The translations under genes were made by a program, and so were the position numbers. The notes below the pieces were generated by a model that saw only the letters and a program-made list of their open reading frames with translations, was not told where the DNA came from and did not search any database. A stretch of DNA of 64,000 bases from Gliomastix tumulicola (taxonomy: Eukaryota; Ascomycota; Sordariomycetes; Hypocreales; Bionectriaceae), in assembly GCA_001599755.1 (NCBI GenBank), contig BCHX01000006.1:2963336-3027335 (forward strand), written 5' to 3'. Positions within the stretch are counted from its first letter, which is position 1. Each line of letters begins with the position of its first letter. Shown here piece by piece: positions 63,236 through 64,000 of this stretch.

Positions 63236-64000
63236 TCAAAGCCTCCTCATAGAAATCTTCACACGAGTCTTCATGTTCGATTGGGCCCCGTCATAGTTCT
63301 GGAGCCTCTCCCCCATGAGATACGTATCGTCGCGAATCTTCACCTTGAGTGCCTTATATCCGCGTCGAATCGTGATAAAATACTTCACAAGCAAGCCCAG
63401 CGAGAGCAGGATCGGGTATGCTCGGCGGTACATATAAACCCTGCGTACCGCATCGTCGCCCTGGAGACCTTGCAGCTCTACACCGCTGAAGATTTCGAAG
63501 AGCCGTACGCCCAGCGGCGGCGCAAAAATGGCGAATCCACCCAGTAAGAGGCCTGGCAGCACGAAGGCCCTGGTCAAGACCCGTACCTCTGGCTGCAACC
63601 AGCCGCGGCGGAAGATGGAGCGAATCGCAGCTGCAAACCTCGAGTTGACCATGAACGACTTGACAAGCTTGGTCCCAATCTTCATGTAGAGAAGGCCCAA
63701 CGTCCACAGCTCAACAACCCTCAGATTGTGTTGAGAACTGCTGTCGCCTATTTTAGCGCCCTGCTCGAGCGACTCGACCGTGGGAGGATTCCTCAGAGTA
63801 TGGGCTGGCAAGGAGATGTACAACTCAACCATGATCGCCAGAGCCATCGGGATAACTCCAAAGACAATCGTATAGGCGTACACCATTTTGGCGGCGAGCA
63901 CCAAGTAGCCGAAGACACTTGTGGCTGGCCCCAATTGGAAGACCTTTCCGCGCCAGAACCAAAACTCAGCCTTGGCATAGAGCCTTCGGTACTGAGAGAT
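63236..64000 (-). CDS. Doa10/SSM4 (MARCH6-type) ER ubiquitin ligase, C-terminal part, cut by window edge
   Basis: The frame is open from the window edge to the stop at 63236, 254 aa. Several membrane segments are visible (FGYLVLAAKMVYAYTIVFGV, IPMALAIMVELYISLP, LTRAFVLPGLLLGGFAIFA, YPILLSLGLLVKYFITI). The end VKIRDDTYLMGERLQNYDG matches the conserved C-terminal element of Doa10/MARCH6 proteins (a charged helix, then Y-x-x-G-x-x-L), which is needed for substrate selection. The RING domain lies outside the window. Doa10 is a polytopic ligase of the ER and inner nuclear membrane in protein degradation. The upstream residues FWFWRGKVFQLGPATS continue the frame to 64000, so the 5' part is missing only because of the window edge. 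Confidence 0.78.
   Translation of the reverse strand: MSQYRRLYAKAEFWFWRGKVFQLGPATSVFGYLVLAAKMVYAYTIVFGVIPMALAIMVELYISLPAHTLRNPPTVESLEQGAKIGDSSSQHNLRVVELWTLGLLYMKIGTKLVKSFMVNSRFAAAIRSIFRRGWLQPEVRVLTRAFVLPGLLLGGFAIFAPPLGVRLFEIFSGVELQGLQGDDAVRRVYMYRRAYPILLSLGLLVKYFITIRRGYKALKVKIRDDTYLMGERLQNYDGAQSNMKTRVKISMRRL

Overview
This window is nuclear DNA of a filamentous ascomycete (Pezizomycotina, most likely a Sordariomycete). The evidence is many short introns of about 50-120 nt with GT...AG ends, Zn2Cys6 regulators, HET-domain proteins, WSC and BIM1-like surface proteins, small cysteine-rich secreted proteins, and a single-chain eukaryotic acetyl-CoA carboxylase. I see no bacterial operons, CRISPR arrays, tRNAs or rRNAs. 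Exon boundaries were derived by hand from splice sites and reading phase. Species is not determinable.

Layout, 1-17.6 kb: a broken NmrA-like gene, a five-exon Zn2Cys6 regulator, a secreted protein with two I9 (subtilisin-propeptide-like) domains beside a subtilase remnant that has lost its Asp and His catalytic blocks, an MDR dehydrogenase divergent from a second Zn2Cys6 regulator, a HET-domain gene, three tandem paralogs of a small uncharacterised protein family (13.6-16.2 kb), and a hotdog thioesterase. 17.7-35.3 kb: a multipass membrane protein, a GFA/CENP-V enzyme, an unknown nuclear-looking protein, methionine aminopeptidase 2 head-to-head with a HET gene, a Cys-pair protein, a secreted metallo-beta-lactamase-fold enzyme, a large membrane protein, a 2EXR-like fragment and a casein-kinase-1-like kinase.

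36-46 kb is surface and secreted biology: a proline-rich unknown protein whose reading frame crosses one ambiguous base, a BIM1/X325-like copper-site protein with a C-terminal membrane anchor, a three-exon wall protein with a Gly-Pro-Glu collagen-like stalk and a WSC domain, and a head-to-tail array of three six-cysteine secreted proteins with identical intron positions.

46.6-64 kb is conserved housekeeping sequence: mitochondrial BolA3, acetyl-CoA carboxylase (4 exons, about 2286 aa), a 4.9-kb stretch with no convincing gene, NudE (with a GC-AG intron), and the 3' end of a Doa10/SSM4-type ubiquitin ligase. The picture is a lineage-specific accessory block (duplications, decayed genes, HET and secreted genes) abutting a core block. 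The best candidates for undescribed biology are the two independent three-gene arrays, the twin-I9 protein beside a gutted protease, and the collagen-WSC protein.
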